Source: Clostridiales bacterium
Lineage (GTDB): Bacteria > Bacillota > Clostridia > Lachnospirales > Lachnospiraceae
DNA: 38,716 nt
NCBI GenBank assembly: GCA_018366495.1
Contig: JAGZHZ010000023.1
Location: 1 to 38,716 of the forward strand
Reading direction: 5' to 3'
Shown here: in pieces, positions 25,351 to 33,306 of the stretch
Layout: every line of letters begins with the position of its first letter
How positions within the stretch are numbered: the stretch's first letter is position 1
Translations under genes and position numbers: made by a program
Notes under the pieces: generated by a model
The model's input: only the letters and a program-made list of their open reading frames with translations
Told to the model about the DNA's origin: nothing
Database searches by the model: none

Positions 25351-26364
25351 ATGACTTTGAAAGATATCGCAAAAGAATCCGGTGTCAGTGTTATGACGGT
25401 GTCCAACGTAATTAATGGAAAATTTGACCGTGTCTCTCAAAAAACGGTTCAAAAAGTACAGGCTGTGATCGACAAATATCAATATGTTCCAAATTTAACT
25501 GCACGCAGTCTGACCGCACGTTCTACTCACATTATCGGATGTATTTTGTCAGATCAGGCAAATCATTATGAAAATATATTTGAAAATCCTTATGTCAGCA
25601 CAATGCTCGGTATCATTGAGCATGATCTGCGTAAAAAAGGATATTATGTTATGATCCGTGCTGTCCAGACATATGAAGACATTATCTCATTTTTAAAAAA
25701 CTGGAACTGTGACGGCGCTTTGTTTTTTAATCCTCAGAACAATGAAATCATTCAAAAATTAGCACATGATTTTTCCATGCCGCTTGTTTTTTTTGACAGC
25801 AACTGCTCTGATCCGGATATTCTGGCTGTTGACACAGATGACTTTCACGGCGGTTATCTCTCCACACAATATCTGATTTCACACGGACACAAAAAAATTG
25901 CTTTTCTTGCTGCCCCAACCTCTTCTGTCGTAAAAAATCGTTTTGATGGATATAAAAAAGCCCTGTCAGAATCCGGTATTCCTTTTGATGATTCTCTTGT
26001 CTTTCCAATTCAGCCTCTTTATGACAACGGTGTAAAAGCTGGAAAAGAGATTGCCCAAAACCAGCGCGGCATCACAGCGATTGTCACTACAGCAGATATC
26101 TGCGCCGTCGGATGTATGGAAGGACTTCGTCTTGGCGGAATACGCATTCCGGAGGAAATTTCCATTGTGGGATACGATAATCTTTCGATCTGTAATTATA
26201 CTTATCCTAAATTGACCAGCATTTCACAAAATATCCCGCTGAAAGCACATCTTGGTGTGGAACTTCTATTAAAATGTCTGGAAAATCTTCCGATTCAGCA
26301 AAGACATCTCACCACATCAGTTAGCTTAATTGAACGTCAGTCAGCGATTTCTTTCATTCCATAG
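25351..26364 (+). CDS. LacI/GalR-family transcriptional regulator
   Basis: A 337-residue repressor-type protein. The helix-turn-helix is at about 2-22 (TLKDIAKESGVSVMTVSNVI), followed by the hinge (about 45-60) and a periplasmic-binding-like effector domain (CILSDQANHYENIFENP through DNLSICNYTYPKLTSI). The ATG at 25351 has AGGGGAG upstream. It is the first plus-strand gene, divergent from the antiporter. No sugar transporter or glycosidase sits beside it, so its target is unknown; the two GH2 genes 10-20 kb away are candidates by function only. Effector cannot be predicted. Confidence 0.9.
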   Translation: MTLKDIAKESGVSVMTVSNVINGKFDRVSQKTVQKVQAVIDKYQYVPNLTARSLTARSTHIIGCILSDQANHYENIFENPYVSTMLGIIEHDLRKKGYYVMIRAVQTYEDIISFLKNWNCDGALFFNPQNNEIIQKLAHDFSMPLVFFDSNCSDPDILAVDTDDFHGGYLSTQYLISHGHKKIAFLAAPTSSVVKNRFDGYKKALSESGIPFDDSLVFPIQPLYDNGVKAGKEIAQNQRGITAIVTTADICAVGCMEGLRLGGIRIPEEISIVGYDNLSICNYTYPKLTSISQNIPLKAHLGVELLLKCLENLPIQQRHLTTSVSLIERQSAISFIP

Positions 26365-26409
26365 CGCAGTCCCTGACGTCTTAAAATAATCTGTATTTTT
26401 TATGAAATC

Positions 26410-26438
26410 TTGTGAAGAAAATTTTGGTGCGCTATAAT
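26410..26438 (+). promoter_or_regulatory. Sigma-A promoter of the small protein-flavoredoxin pair
   Basis: TTGTGA (26410-26415) and TATAAT (26433-26438) are 17 bases apart, followed 26 bases later by the start codon of the small gene, with AGGAGG between. Confidence 0.75.
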
Positions 26439-26463
26439 AAAATAAAAACAGGAGGATTTCACA

Positions 26464-26637
26464 ATGCTTGTCTGTGATTATACCGTAGTCTCCATTGATG
26501 GAGATTATGCTCATCTGCGCCGTACCGATGAACCGGACGGCGAATTAAAACTCGTAGCCAGAGCTCTGCTCCCGATTGAAATCAAAGAAGGCAGTATGCT
26601 TCACTACGAATGGTTGCAATATACTTTAATAGAATAA
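26464..26637 (+). CDS. 57-residue protein resembling DUF3006
   Basis: A short gene with an ideal AGGAGG site eight bases upstream and its own promoter. The protein begins MLVCDYTVVSIDGDYAHLRR and contains ARALLPIEIKEGSMLHYEW. The pattern (a short beta-strand pair, then a LP..KEG.ML stretch) recalls the DUF3006 small proteins of Firmicutes, but the match is by eye. No signal or membrane segment. It ends 16 bases before the flavoredoxin-like gene, so the two are very likely co-transcribed. Function unknown. Confidence 0.7.
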   Translation: MLVCDYTVVSIDGDYAHLRRTDEPDGELKLVARALLPIEIKEGSMLHYEWLQYTLIE

Positions 26638-26653
26638 TACAGGAGGAATTGTT

Positions 26654-27157
26654 ATGTTAAAAGAACTTTCCGCACAGGAATTTGTGTGCAACCCTTTTAC
26701 TAAAATCGGCAAAGAATGGATGCTGATTACTGCTGGTACACCGGAAAACTGCAATACTATGACTGCAAGCTGGGGCGGTCTTGGAGTATGGTGGGGAAAA
26801 AATACTGTCACTTGCTATATTCGTCAGTCACGCTACACAAAAGAATTTGTAGATCAGGAAGATACCTTTACCATTTCCTTTTTGGATGAATCTTACCGCA
26901 ATGCACTGTCTCTGTGCGGTGCAGTTTCAGGGCGTGACCACGATAAAATCAAAGAAGCCGGACTAACTCCGACTGCTGTAGATAAAACCACTGCATTTGA
27001 AGAAGCATCCATGGTTTTTGTATGCCGAAAACTGTATGCTGAACAACTGTCACCGGAACATTTTATCGCCAAAGAGATGGATGAGAAATGGTATTCAGAC
27101 AAAGATTACCATACCATGTATATCGCTGAGATTGAAAAAATCCTCGTCAAAGCATGA
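26654..27157 (+). CDS. Flavoredoxin-like FMN-binding protein (flavin reductase-like domain)
   Basis: A 167-residue cytoplasmic protein of the flavin reductase-like / flavoredoxin group, which binds FMN and moves electrons to or from small partners. Indicators are NTMTASWGGLGVWWGKNTVTCYIRQSRYTKEF, where the family contacts the flavin phosphate, and FTISFLDESYRNAL followed by CGAVSGRDHDKI. AGGAGG precedes the ATG. It follows the 57-aa gene in the same transcript and is closed by the hairpin at 27203-27299. The physiological partner is not visible. Confidence 0.85.
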   Translation: MLKELSAQEFVCNPFTKIGKEWMLITAGTPENCNTMTASWGGLGVWWGKNTVTCYIRQSRYTKEFVDQEDTFTISFLDESYRNALSLCGAVSGRDHDKIKEAGLTPTAVDKTTAFEEASMVFVCRKLYAEQLSPEHFIAKEMDEKWYSDKDYHTMYIAEIEKILVKA

Positions 27158-27202
27158 TGATCCGTTCAGAATTTTTTCTTTTCTAGAGCGGAATATTCTA
27201 TA

Positions 27203-27299
27203 AAAAACCTCCGTATAAAAATGCTTTTCCTTCCAGATAAACTGTTTTATTATTTCAGCTGTCTAGAAGAGAGCGTCCCAATTTATACGGAGGCTTTTT
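27203..27299. terminator. Long bidirectional terminator hairpin
   Basis: CCTCCGTATAAA (27208-27219) pairs perfectly with TTTATACGGAGG (27282-27293); A-runs and T-runs flank both sides, so it can end the plus-strand flavoredoxin transcript and the minus-strand moa operon. The 62-base interior is unusually long for a terminator and holds further short pairings (CTTC/GAAG, CTG/CAG). Confidence 0.75.
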
Positions 27300-27325
27300 C
27301 TCTTTCTATTTTCTTATAATTCTTT

Positions 27326-27757
27326 TTATTCCATGATCCGCATCTCGTCTCCTTCTTGTATAGTACCGCCCTTGATCACCCTTGCAAAAACACCTTCTCT
27401 GGGCATGATACATTCTCCCATAATCTGATATATTTCACATCCATTATGGCATTGTTTTCCAATCTGCGTCATTTCCAGAATCACATCTTTACATTGGAGT
27501 CTTGTCCCAACCGGCAGACTCCGGAAATCAATTCCCTGTACAATCAGATTTTCTCCGAATGCTCCATCGCTTACAGGCGCTCCCTTTTTCTTAAATTCTT
27601 CTATTTTTTCAAATGACAGCAGACTTACCTGGCGGTGCCATTTTCCTGCGTGTGCGTCGCCCTCAATCCCATATTCTTCTATAAAATTTCCAACATGGAT
27701 ATTTTCTTTCTGTGTTCCTTTTTGTCTGCTGATACAGACTGCCATTACTTTTCCCAT
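27326..27757 (-). CDS. MOSC domain protein
   Basis: A 143-residue MOSC (Moco sulfurase C-terminal) protein, a family thought to carry sulfur for, or handle, molybdenum cofactor. Visible motifs are GIEGDAHAGKWHRQVSLLS and GAFGENLIVQGIDF, then the cysteine-rich GKQCHNGCEIYQ (Cys103, Cys107) and CIMPREGVFARV (Cys117). Last gene of moaC-moaA-mogA/moaB-MOSC. I start it at the ATG (27757) with AGAGG just upstream; an in-frame GTG at 27778 is an alternative. The gene starts seven bases after the stop of the preceding gene. Confidence 0.88.
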   Translation of the reverse strand: MGKVMAVCISRQKGTQKENIHVGNFIEEYGIEGDAHAGKWHRQVSLLSFEKIEEFKKKGAPVSDGAFGENLIVQGIDFRSLPVGTRLQCKDVILEMTQIGKQCHNGCEIYQIMGECIMPREGVFARVIKGGTIQEGDEMRIME

Positions 27758-27764
27758 TTTTCCT

Positions 27765-28259
27765 CTACTTTCTTGCACAGTCTCGTGCTTCTCCTGTTAA
27801 AATTTCTACTCCGTGATCTAATTCTGACATGACATATTCCAGACATTCTGTGACTGCTTTCGGACTTCCAGGCAGATTTACAATCAGTGTATTCTCCCGG
27901 ATCACACATACTGCACGGCTGAGCATCGCTCTTTTCGTAAATTGGGCGCTGTAGCTGCGCATTGCCTCCGGAATTCCAGGAACTACTTTCTGTGCAATCT
28001 GCATGGTTGCTTCCGGCATACAGTCTCTCCTTGAGAATCCTGTTCCCCCCGATGTCAAAATCAATTCCGCTCTCCCTTCATCTGCAATCCGTTTCATCCA
28101 TGCACTCAGCATTTCCTGTTCATCCGGCAATATTTCATATTCTGTCACTTCATATCCTGCCTCCTGAACAATCTTACGAATAGCCGGACCGCTCTTGTCT
28201 TCCCGTTCACCTTTATATCCTGAGTCACTTGATACTAAAATAGCTGCTCTTTTCTTCAT
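27765..28259 (-). CDS. MogA/MoaB-family molybdopterin adenylyltransferase
   Basis: A 164-residue enzyme that adenylates molybdopterin before metal insertion. Family signs: ILVSSDSGYKGEREDKSG near the start, LTSGGTGFSRRDCMPEAT (substrate loop) and VNLPGSPKAVTECL. I chose the ATG at 28259 (GAAAGGA eight bases upstream); the upstream in-frame extension has no family similarity. It lies between moaA and the MOSC gene. MogA and MoaB are not separable by eye, so I give no symbol. Confidence 0.9.
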   Translation of the reverse strand: MKKRAAILVSSDSGYKGEREDKSGPAIRKIVQEAGYEVTEYEILPDEQEMLSAWMKRIADEGRAELILTSGGTGFSRRDCMPEATMQIAQKVVPGIPEAMRSYSAQFTKRAMLSRAVCVIRENTLIVNLPGSPKAVTECLEYVMSELDHGVEILTGEARDCARK

Positions 28260-28360
28260 AAATAAAGTCCTTTCGTTTTTTATCTTCATTTTGCAGATAC
28301 TGCTTTTTCTCTGTTTCACCGAAAACGGATTTATCCTCTTTTTCTTTTGAGAGTACTGTA

Positions 28361-29332
28361 TCACCCGCCGATCTGAGACATCAAATGGCTCTCTTCTTCT
28401 TTCATCTCCTGCGAATTAAAAAATTGATGCTCTTTCGGTTTGTGAAAAATAATATTTTTTATGTATTCTAAGATTTCCTGATCCTCTGCCCCATTTCTCA
28501 GGATTTGTCTCAGATCTCCTCCTGTTTCATACTGGAGACACGTTTTTAAAAATCCCCCGCTTGTCAGCCGCACCCGATTGCATGAGGAACAAAATTTATG
28601 CGTCACTGCACTTATAAATCCAATTTTCCCCTGAAATCCCTGAAATTCATAATAATGACTCGGCCCATTTCCAATCTTTTCTTTTACTGTCTGATATGAT
28701 CCATACGTTTTTTTCAGAAGTTCTTTTATCTCTTCTTCACTTCTTCCTTTATTCTGACGTCCCAGACCAATCGGCATCATTTCAATATACCGCACAAAAA
28801 AAGGATTGTCTCTGGCAAGCTCTGCGATTTCCAAAAACTCCCTGTCCTTCTGATCCATCATCACACAATTTATCTTTACTGTCATATTCGGATATTTTTT
28901 CAATGACTCCAAACTGTTTTCCACAAGAAAAAGATGGTCTCTTCTTGTGATACGTGCAAAATTCTCACGATCTCTCGTATCGAGACTGATATTAACTCCA
29001 TCTAATCCGGCGTCCGCCAGTCTATCTATCATCTGGTTTAAGAGTATCGCGTTTGTTGTAAGATGAACGGTCTCAATTCCTGATATCTTCTTTATCCGCT
29101 TTACCAGATCCTGAATATTTTTTCTGAGAAGCGGTTCTCCTCCTGTCAGTCTCACATGACGAATTCCCATCTGGCTCATCAGAGATACAATACGCTCAAT
29201 CTCGTCAAAACTTAAATATTCTTCCTGAATCTCTGTATCTTCTTCCGGCATACAGTAGATACAGCGCAAATTACATCTTGATGTCAGAGAAATTCTCAGA
29301 TAGTCTATCATTCTTCCATACTGATCAATCAT
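28361..29332 (-). CDS. moaA: GTP 3',8-cyclase MoaA (molybdenum cofactor step 1)
   Basis: A 323-residue radical-SAM enzyme. The N-terminal cluster CxxxCxxC is at Cys20, Cys24 and Cys27. The C-terminal cluster is CSSC followed by 13 residues and a Cys. The protein ends with the Gly-Gly needed for MoaA activity. Motifs LRISLTSRCNLRC and HVRLTGGEPLLR are present. With MoaC it makes cyclic pyranopterin from GTP. I start it at ATG 29332, which overlaps the moaC stop (ATGATTGA arrangement) and has GGAG upstream; an in-frame TTG at 29371 is less likely. Confidence 0.95.
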   Translation of the reverse strand: MIDQYGRMIDYLRISLTSRCNLRCIYCMPEEDTEIQEEYLSFDEIERIVSLMSQMGIRHVRLTGGEPLLRKNIQDLVKRIKKISGIETVHLTTNAILLNQMIDRLADAGLDGVNISLDTRDRENFARITRRDHLFLVENSLESLKKYPNMTVKINCVMMDQKDREFLEIAELARDNPFFVRYIEMMPIGLGRQNKGRSEEEIKELLKKTYGSYQTVKEKIGNGPSHYYEFQGFQGKIGFISAVTHKFCSSCNRVRLTSGGFLKTCLQYETGGDLRQILRNGAEDQEILEYIKNIIFHKPKEHQFFNSQEMKEEESHLMSQIGG

Positions 29333-29804
29333 AAAAAAATTCTCCGCTTTTTCCGCCTTTTTTTGAGACAAGATGGATCTCTGTCATCACCATTTTTTTA
29401 TCGATCGCCTTGCACATATCATAGATTGTCAAAAGCGCTGTCTGAACACCGGTCAGAGCCTCCATCTCCACACCTGTCTTTCCTTCTGTCTTCACTGTAC
29501 ATACCGCTGTGATTTCACACTTTTCTTTTTCAATTTCAAACTCTATGCTGCATTTTTGCAGAGGCAGCGGATGACACAGCGGAATGAGTTCCGATGTCTT
29601 TTTTGTTCCCATAATTCCTGCAATCTGTGCAACGCCAAGCACATCCCCTTTTTTGACTGTCTTATGCAGCACTGCATCCATCACTTCTTTGCTCACCTTG
29701 ATTTTTCCAGATGCCACAGCTGTCCGTTCTGTCACACTTTTTTCAGACACATCAACCATCACTGCATTGCCGTCTGAGTCAAAATGGGTCATTTTATTTT
29801 CCAT
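29325..29804 (-). CDS. moaC: Cyclic pyranopterin monophosphate synthase MoaC
   Basis: A 159-residue cytoplasmic enzyme for the second half of molybdenum-cofactor step 1. Motifs: THFDSDGNAVMVDVSEK at the start, IPLCHPLPLQKCSIEF, and GVEMEALTGVQTALLTIYDM. Length fits the family. It is the first gene of the moa operon, with GGAGGG before the ATG, and is preceded by a terminator for the cyclophilin gene. moaD, moaE, moeA and the metal-insertion genes are not in the window. Confidence 0.96.
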   Translation of the reverse strand: MENKMTHFDSDGNAVMVDVSEKSVTERTAVASGKIKVSKEVMDAVLHKTVKKGDVLGVAQIAGIMGTKKTSELIPLCHPLPLQKCSIEFEIEKEKCEITAVCTVKTEGKTGVEMEALTGVQTALLTIYDMCKAIDKKMVMTEIHLVSKKGGKSGEFFYD

Positions 29805-29842
29805 ATTTTTCCCTCCATTCTTATTTTTTTGTAATTGAAAAA

Positions 29843-29880
29843 GGAGTACTGCCGCAGCATCTCTTTGCCGCAGCGCCTCC
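29843..29880 (-). terminator. Terminator after the cyclophilin gene
   Basis: GGAG (29843-29846) pairs with CTCC (29877-29880) and inner CTGC with GCAG; a GCCGCAGC direct repeat lies inside. T-runs follow on both strands. It stands just past the cyclophilin stop. Confidence 0.55.
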
Positions 29881-29885
29881 TTTTT

Positions 29886-30500
29886 TTAATCCGTCACTGT
29901 TATCTCCTCAATCACAGGCTGATCTTCTTTTTCAACACTTCCATCATTGTTTTGTATTTTTGTTTCTTTGCAGATGCGGTCAACAATCTCCATTCCCTCT
30001 GTTACATAGCCAAATACGGCATAACTTCCATCCAGCTGAACACTATCTTTTTGTACAATAAAAAACTGAGAGCTGGCGCTGTTTGGCCCACTGGAACGTG
30101 CCATAGATACCGCTCCTCTTATATGAGAAAGGGGATTTTGAACGCCATTTTCGGAAAATTCGCCTTTTATTCTCTGTTCTGATCCTCCTGTTCCGTCATG
30201 ATTCGGATCTCCTCCCTGAATCATAAATCCATCGACCACACGGTGAAATGTCAGTCCATTGTAGAACCCTCTTTTTACCAGCGTTAAAAAATTGGTCACT
30301 GTCACCGGGGCGCTGTTGCCGTCCAGTTCCATTTTAATCACTCCGTATTCTTTGATTCTCATCTCGATATGATGTTTTCCTGAGACAGAACCAAGCACGG
30401 AAAAACTATCCTGTCCTTCTCTTTTTTTCCGGCACTTTGCCACAACAAGACCTGCCAGCAATGCCGCTGCACAAAAAGCGATCAACTGCCTGATATCCAT
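29886..30500 (-). CDS. Membrane-anchored cyclophilin-type peptidyl-prolyl isomerase
   Basis: A 204-residue protein with an N-terminal hydrophobic anchor (about 5-22) facing an extracytoplasmic cyclophilin domain (about 45-200). The catalytic-site motifs are visible: TFHRVVDGFMIQGGDPNHDGTGG, RGAVSMARSS and SASSQFFIV. It isomerises X-Pro bonds and may assist folding of exported proteins. Cysteine after the helix is preceded by Lys, so it is not a lipobox. AAGGTG precedes the ATG. It stands between the MATE gene and the moa operon, with its own terminator. Confidence 0.9.
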   Translation of the reverse strand: MDIRQLIAFCAAALLAGLVVAKCRKKREGQDSFSVLGSVSGKHHIEMRIKEYGVIKMELDGNSAPVTVTNFLTLVKRGFYNGLTFHRVVDGFMIQGGDPNHDGTGGSEQRIKGEFSENGVQNPLSHIRGAVSMARSSGPNSASSQFFIVQKDSVQLDGSYAVFGYVTEGMEIVDRICKETKIQNNDGSVEKEDQPVIEEITVTD

Positions 30501-30566
30501 GCTTTTTCACCTTCTTTTCTGATAATGTGATTATTTTAACACGAATATCTTAAAACCGCAACCGTA

Positions 30567-31928
30567 TCATTCGACCCCTGCCGAAGAAGGATAATACTTT
30601 TTCTTTACCACTGTATAGCAGATCATATGAACTCCTGCCGTGATAATCCATGAAATCGGATAAGAAATATATAAAACGAACAGCGAATGTTTCCATGCAA
30701 AAACAGTAAAAATCCAAAGAATACGGAATCCGCACGCTCCTGTCAGTGAAACAAGCATCGGCATGATCGAGCATCCCATTCCTCTGAGGCTTCCCACCAT
30801 GACATCCATAATACCACAAAGGAAGTACGTCACACAGATCACCTGCATACGGGCCAAACCATACTGAATTACTTCCGGATCAGAAGAATAAATATGAAGC
30901 AGCGGTTTTCCCAAAGCATACGCGCCGATTCCCATTGTCAGACCAATCGCTGAGACAATCAGAAGACACTGTGTCAAAATTTTTCCAATTCTTTTATATT
31001 TTTTTGCTCCTACATTCTGACTTGTGAAGCTAAGGGCTGTCTGATGCACTGCATTCATAGAATTATATACAAATCCTTCTATATTGGCTGCCGCCGTATT
31101 TCCGGCCATAGCAACAGAACCAAAGGAATTGACCGAAGACTGAATCAGCACATTGGAGAGAGAAAAAATCGCTCCCTGCATTCCAGCCGGAAGTCCGATC
31201 TGAACCATTCTCATCAATTTGTCCCGATGGATATGCAGTTTTTTCAGATTTAGACGACATATTCCATCCATACAGACCAGACATCGGACAACTAAGGCTG
31301 CAGAAATCACCTGTGAAATGACAGTTGCCAAAGCGACACCTGCAACCCCCATATCGAAAGCAATGACAAAAATCAGATTCAGTACTACATTTACCACTCC
31401 TGCGATAGACAAGAAATATAATGGTCTTTTTGTATCCCCGATCGCTCTCAAAATGGCAGCTCCGAAATTATAGAGCATCGTCACAGGCATTCCTAAAAAA
31501 TAGATTCTGATATAAAGGACAGCTTGGTTCAGCACATCGTCCGGTGTTCCCATCAATTTTAAGATCGGCTTTGCCAAAGCTACTCCGACAAATACAAGAA
31601 TAAATCCGCTGATCAAGCTGATCAGGACCGATGTGTGGACTGTTTCACTGATATTTTTTCGATCTTTTGCCCCATAATACTGCGCAATCAAAACATTCGT
31701 TCCTACAGACAGACCGATAAACACATTGACAAGCAAATTAATCAATGCACTTGTAGATCCAACCGCTGCAAGTGCATGGCTGCCTGAAAATCGTCCTACT
31801 ACAATGATATCCGCCGCATTAAACAAAAGCTGCAATATTCCAGACAGCATAAGCGGAACCGCAAAAATCAAAATTTTTCCCAACAGCGGTCCGTTGCACA
31901 TATCCATTTCATATGATTTTCTCATCAC
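30567..31928 (-). CDS. MATE-family multidrug/organic cation efflux protein
   Basis: A 453-residue membrane protein with about 12 helices in two similar halves. Motifs such as GKILIFAVPLMLSGILQLLFNAADIIVVGRF and GADAxxAVGSTSALI near the start match the DinF/NorM-type MATE transporters that expel compounds in exchange for Na+ or H+. The start is a GTG just before ATG (31925); AGGAGAGAG upstream fits either. It is followed (in transcription) by the cyclophilin gene 66 bases on. The substrate cannot be predicted. Confidence 0.9.
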   Translation of the reverse strand: MMRKSYEMDMCNGPLLGKILIFAVPLMLSGILQLLFNAADIIVVGRFSGSHALAAVGSTSALINLLVNVFIGLSVGTNVLIAQYYGAKDRKNISETVHTSVLISLISGFILVFVGVALAKPILKLMGTPDDVLNQAVLYIRIYFLGMPVTMLYNFGAAILRAIGDTKRPLYFLSIAGVVNVVLNLIFVIAFDMGVAGVALATVISQVISAALVVRCLVCMDGICRLNLKKLHIHRDKLMRMVQIGLPAGMQGAIFSLSNVLIQSSVNSFGSVAMAGNTAAANIEGFVYNSMNAVHQTALSFTSQNVGAKKYKRIGKILTQCLLIVSAIGLTMGIGAYALGKPLLHIYSSDPEVIQYGLARMQVICVTYFLCGIMDVMVGSLRGMGCSIMPMLVSLTGACGFRILWIFTVFAWKHSLFVLYISYPISWIITAGVHMICYTVVKKKYYPSSAGVE

Positions 31929-32009
31929 TCAAACTCTCTCCTCTTTGTTCCTTTCTCTCTTTCTCCTGTTTTTTCTCAGATTTCAGCTTTCTCACTTGTT
32001 CTACTCTAT

Positions 32010-33209
32010 TTACTGCCCTGTTTTAAAATCAACGTGAATAACGCAGATTTCACTCTTTGATCCGATTCTCATATTGGGACCCCAGATTCCTGCACCTGAT
32101 GTCACAATATTGTACATCTTACCTTTTTTCAAGCATCCGCAGGCGTTCTCCCATCCCATGTCCACAGCAAAATTTCCTGGGAAAATCTGCCCTCCATGCG
32201 TATGTCCGCACAGGTCAAGATCTGTTCCGGCATCTGCCAGTTCCTGCAGTTCTTTTGGCTGGTGATCTATTACAAAAATCGGTTTCGTCTGATCCAGACT
32301 CTCCAGCAGTTCTTGTGGTGTTTTTCTTCCCCCTTCTATTTTCTTTGCTCTTGCCACATCTTTCCTTCCAACAACATAAAATTTTCCATCAATCAGCTGT
32401 ATTTCATCATTTAGGATCTTGATTCCTGCATCGTTTACAAACTGATCCATCCGCTTATCCAACAGATTTTCACTATTTGAGCTATCAAATGTAAATCCTG
32501 CCAAAATCGGCTCATTGACATCATGGTTTCCCCAGCATCCATACACACCGTACTTCGCCTTTATATCCCGCAAGACCTTTTCCACCTTTTTCGGATTTTT
32601 TACAGCCTCAAACTCATTATCAAACAAATCTCCGGCTATGCAGACCAGATCCGGCTTTTGTCTGTTGATCTGCTCCACAATCTTGCGCGCTTGTTTTTCC
32701 CCGCTGTTATAGCCCAGATGCAGATCAGCAATCAATACGATTTTCATCGATTCTCTTCCCGGTATTTCTTTATCAATCTTCGTATGATACGATGTCACCC
32801 GAATTTTTTTTGCATTATAGATTCCGTAGATGCTGAGCCCTATGACGAGCAGCAGACACAATATTCCTGATATGACCAGGGTTCTTGTATCTGTGACCCA
32901 GTCCCATCTCAGCCATGTTCTGGCAATGATTCCTAAAATTTCCAGAAGGCAGACAGGCATCAAAGCATACAAAAAGATACCCAGAAAATAATTTCCCATA
33001 TTTTTTAAAATGCGTCGAAGCTTTTCCGGTCTTTTTATCAGGAATCCTGTCAAAATAGACGTTGCAAATATCACATAAACTGCAATAAATCCTATTTGAA
33101 ACACAGGATTTTGAAAAATAGGATTGCACGTTCCCATCCACAAAAATATACGCCAGATTACATATATATTTACTGCAATGTAGAGAGGCGAAAGCAAAAT
33201 TGCTGCCAT
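32010..33209 (-). CDS. Membrane metallophosphoesterase
   Basis: A 399-residue protein with about four N-terminal membrane helices (4-25, 35-57, 72-97, 110-131) and a C-terminal calcineurin-like phosphoesterase domain. The metal-site motifs appear in order: DLH (162-164), GDLFD (193-197), GNHD (227-230), the His of IDHQP, and GHTHGG (335-340). Related proteins act on lipid-linked or nucleotide substrates at the membrane. The start has AAGGAAGG upstream and a promoter at 33251-33279. The MATE gene follows after about 80 bases. Confidence 0.9.
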   Translation of the reverse strand: MAAILLSPLYIAVNIYVIWRIFLWMGTCNPIFQNPVFQIGFIAVYVIFATSILTGFLIKRPEKLRRILKNMGNYFLGIFLYALMPVCLLEILGIIARTWLRWDWVTDTRTLVISGILCLLLVIGLSIYGIYNAKKIRVTSYHTKIDKEIPGRESMKIVLIADLHLGYNSGEKQARKIVEQINRQKPDLVCIAGDLFDNEFEAVKNPKKVEKVLRDIKAKYGVYGCWGNHDVNEPILAGFTFDSSNSENLLDKRMDQFVNDAGIKILNDEIQLIDGKFYVVGRKDVARAKKIEGGRKTPQELLESLDQTKPIFVIDHQPKELQELADAGTDLDLCGHTHGGQIFPGNFAVDMGWENACGCLKKGKMYNIVTSGAGIWGPNMRIGSKSEICVIHVDFKTGQ

Positions 33210-33250
33210 ATAGATTCCTTCCTTTTCTCTTTTATTCCACGCTTTTTTTT

Positions 33251-33279
33251 ATTGTAGCACTATTCCATCTGATAGACAA
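33251..33279 (-). promoter_or_regulatory. Sigma-A promoter of the metallophosphoesterase gene
   Basis: TTGTCT (33274-33279) and TACAAT (33251-33256) on the minus strand are 17 bases apart, 40 nt before the ATG. It begins right after the trkH stop (33307). Confidence 0.75.
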
Positions 33280-33306
33280 GTCATTGCCTGAAATGACAAA
33301 TTTTAA

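Noticed and set aside
25189..25482. Minus-strand ORF over the LacI-gene start
   Set aside because: Overlaps the LacI promoter and DNA-binding domain codons on the other strand and has no ribosome site.
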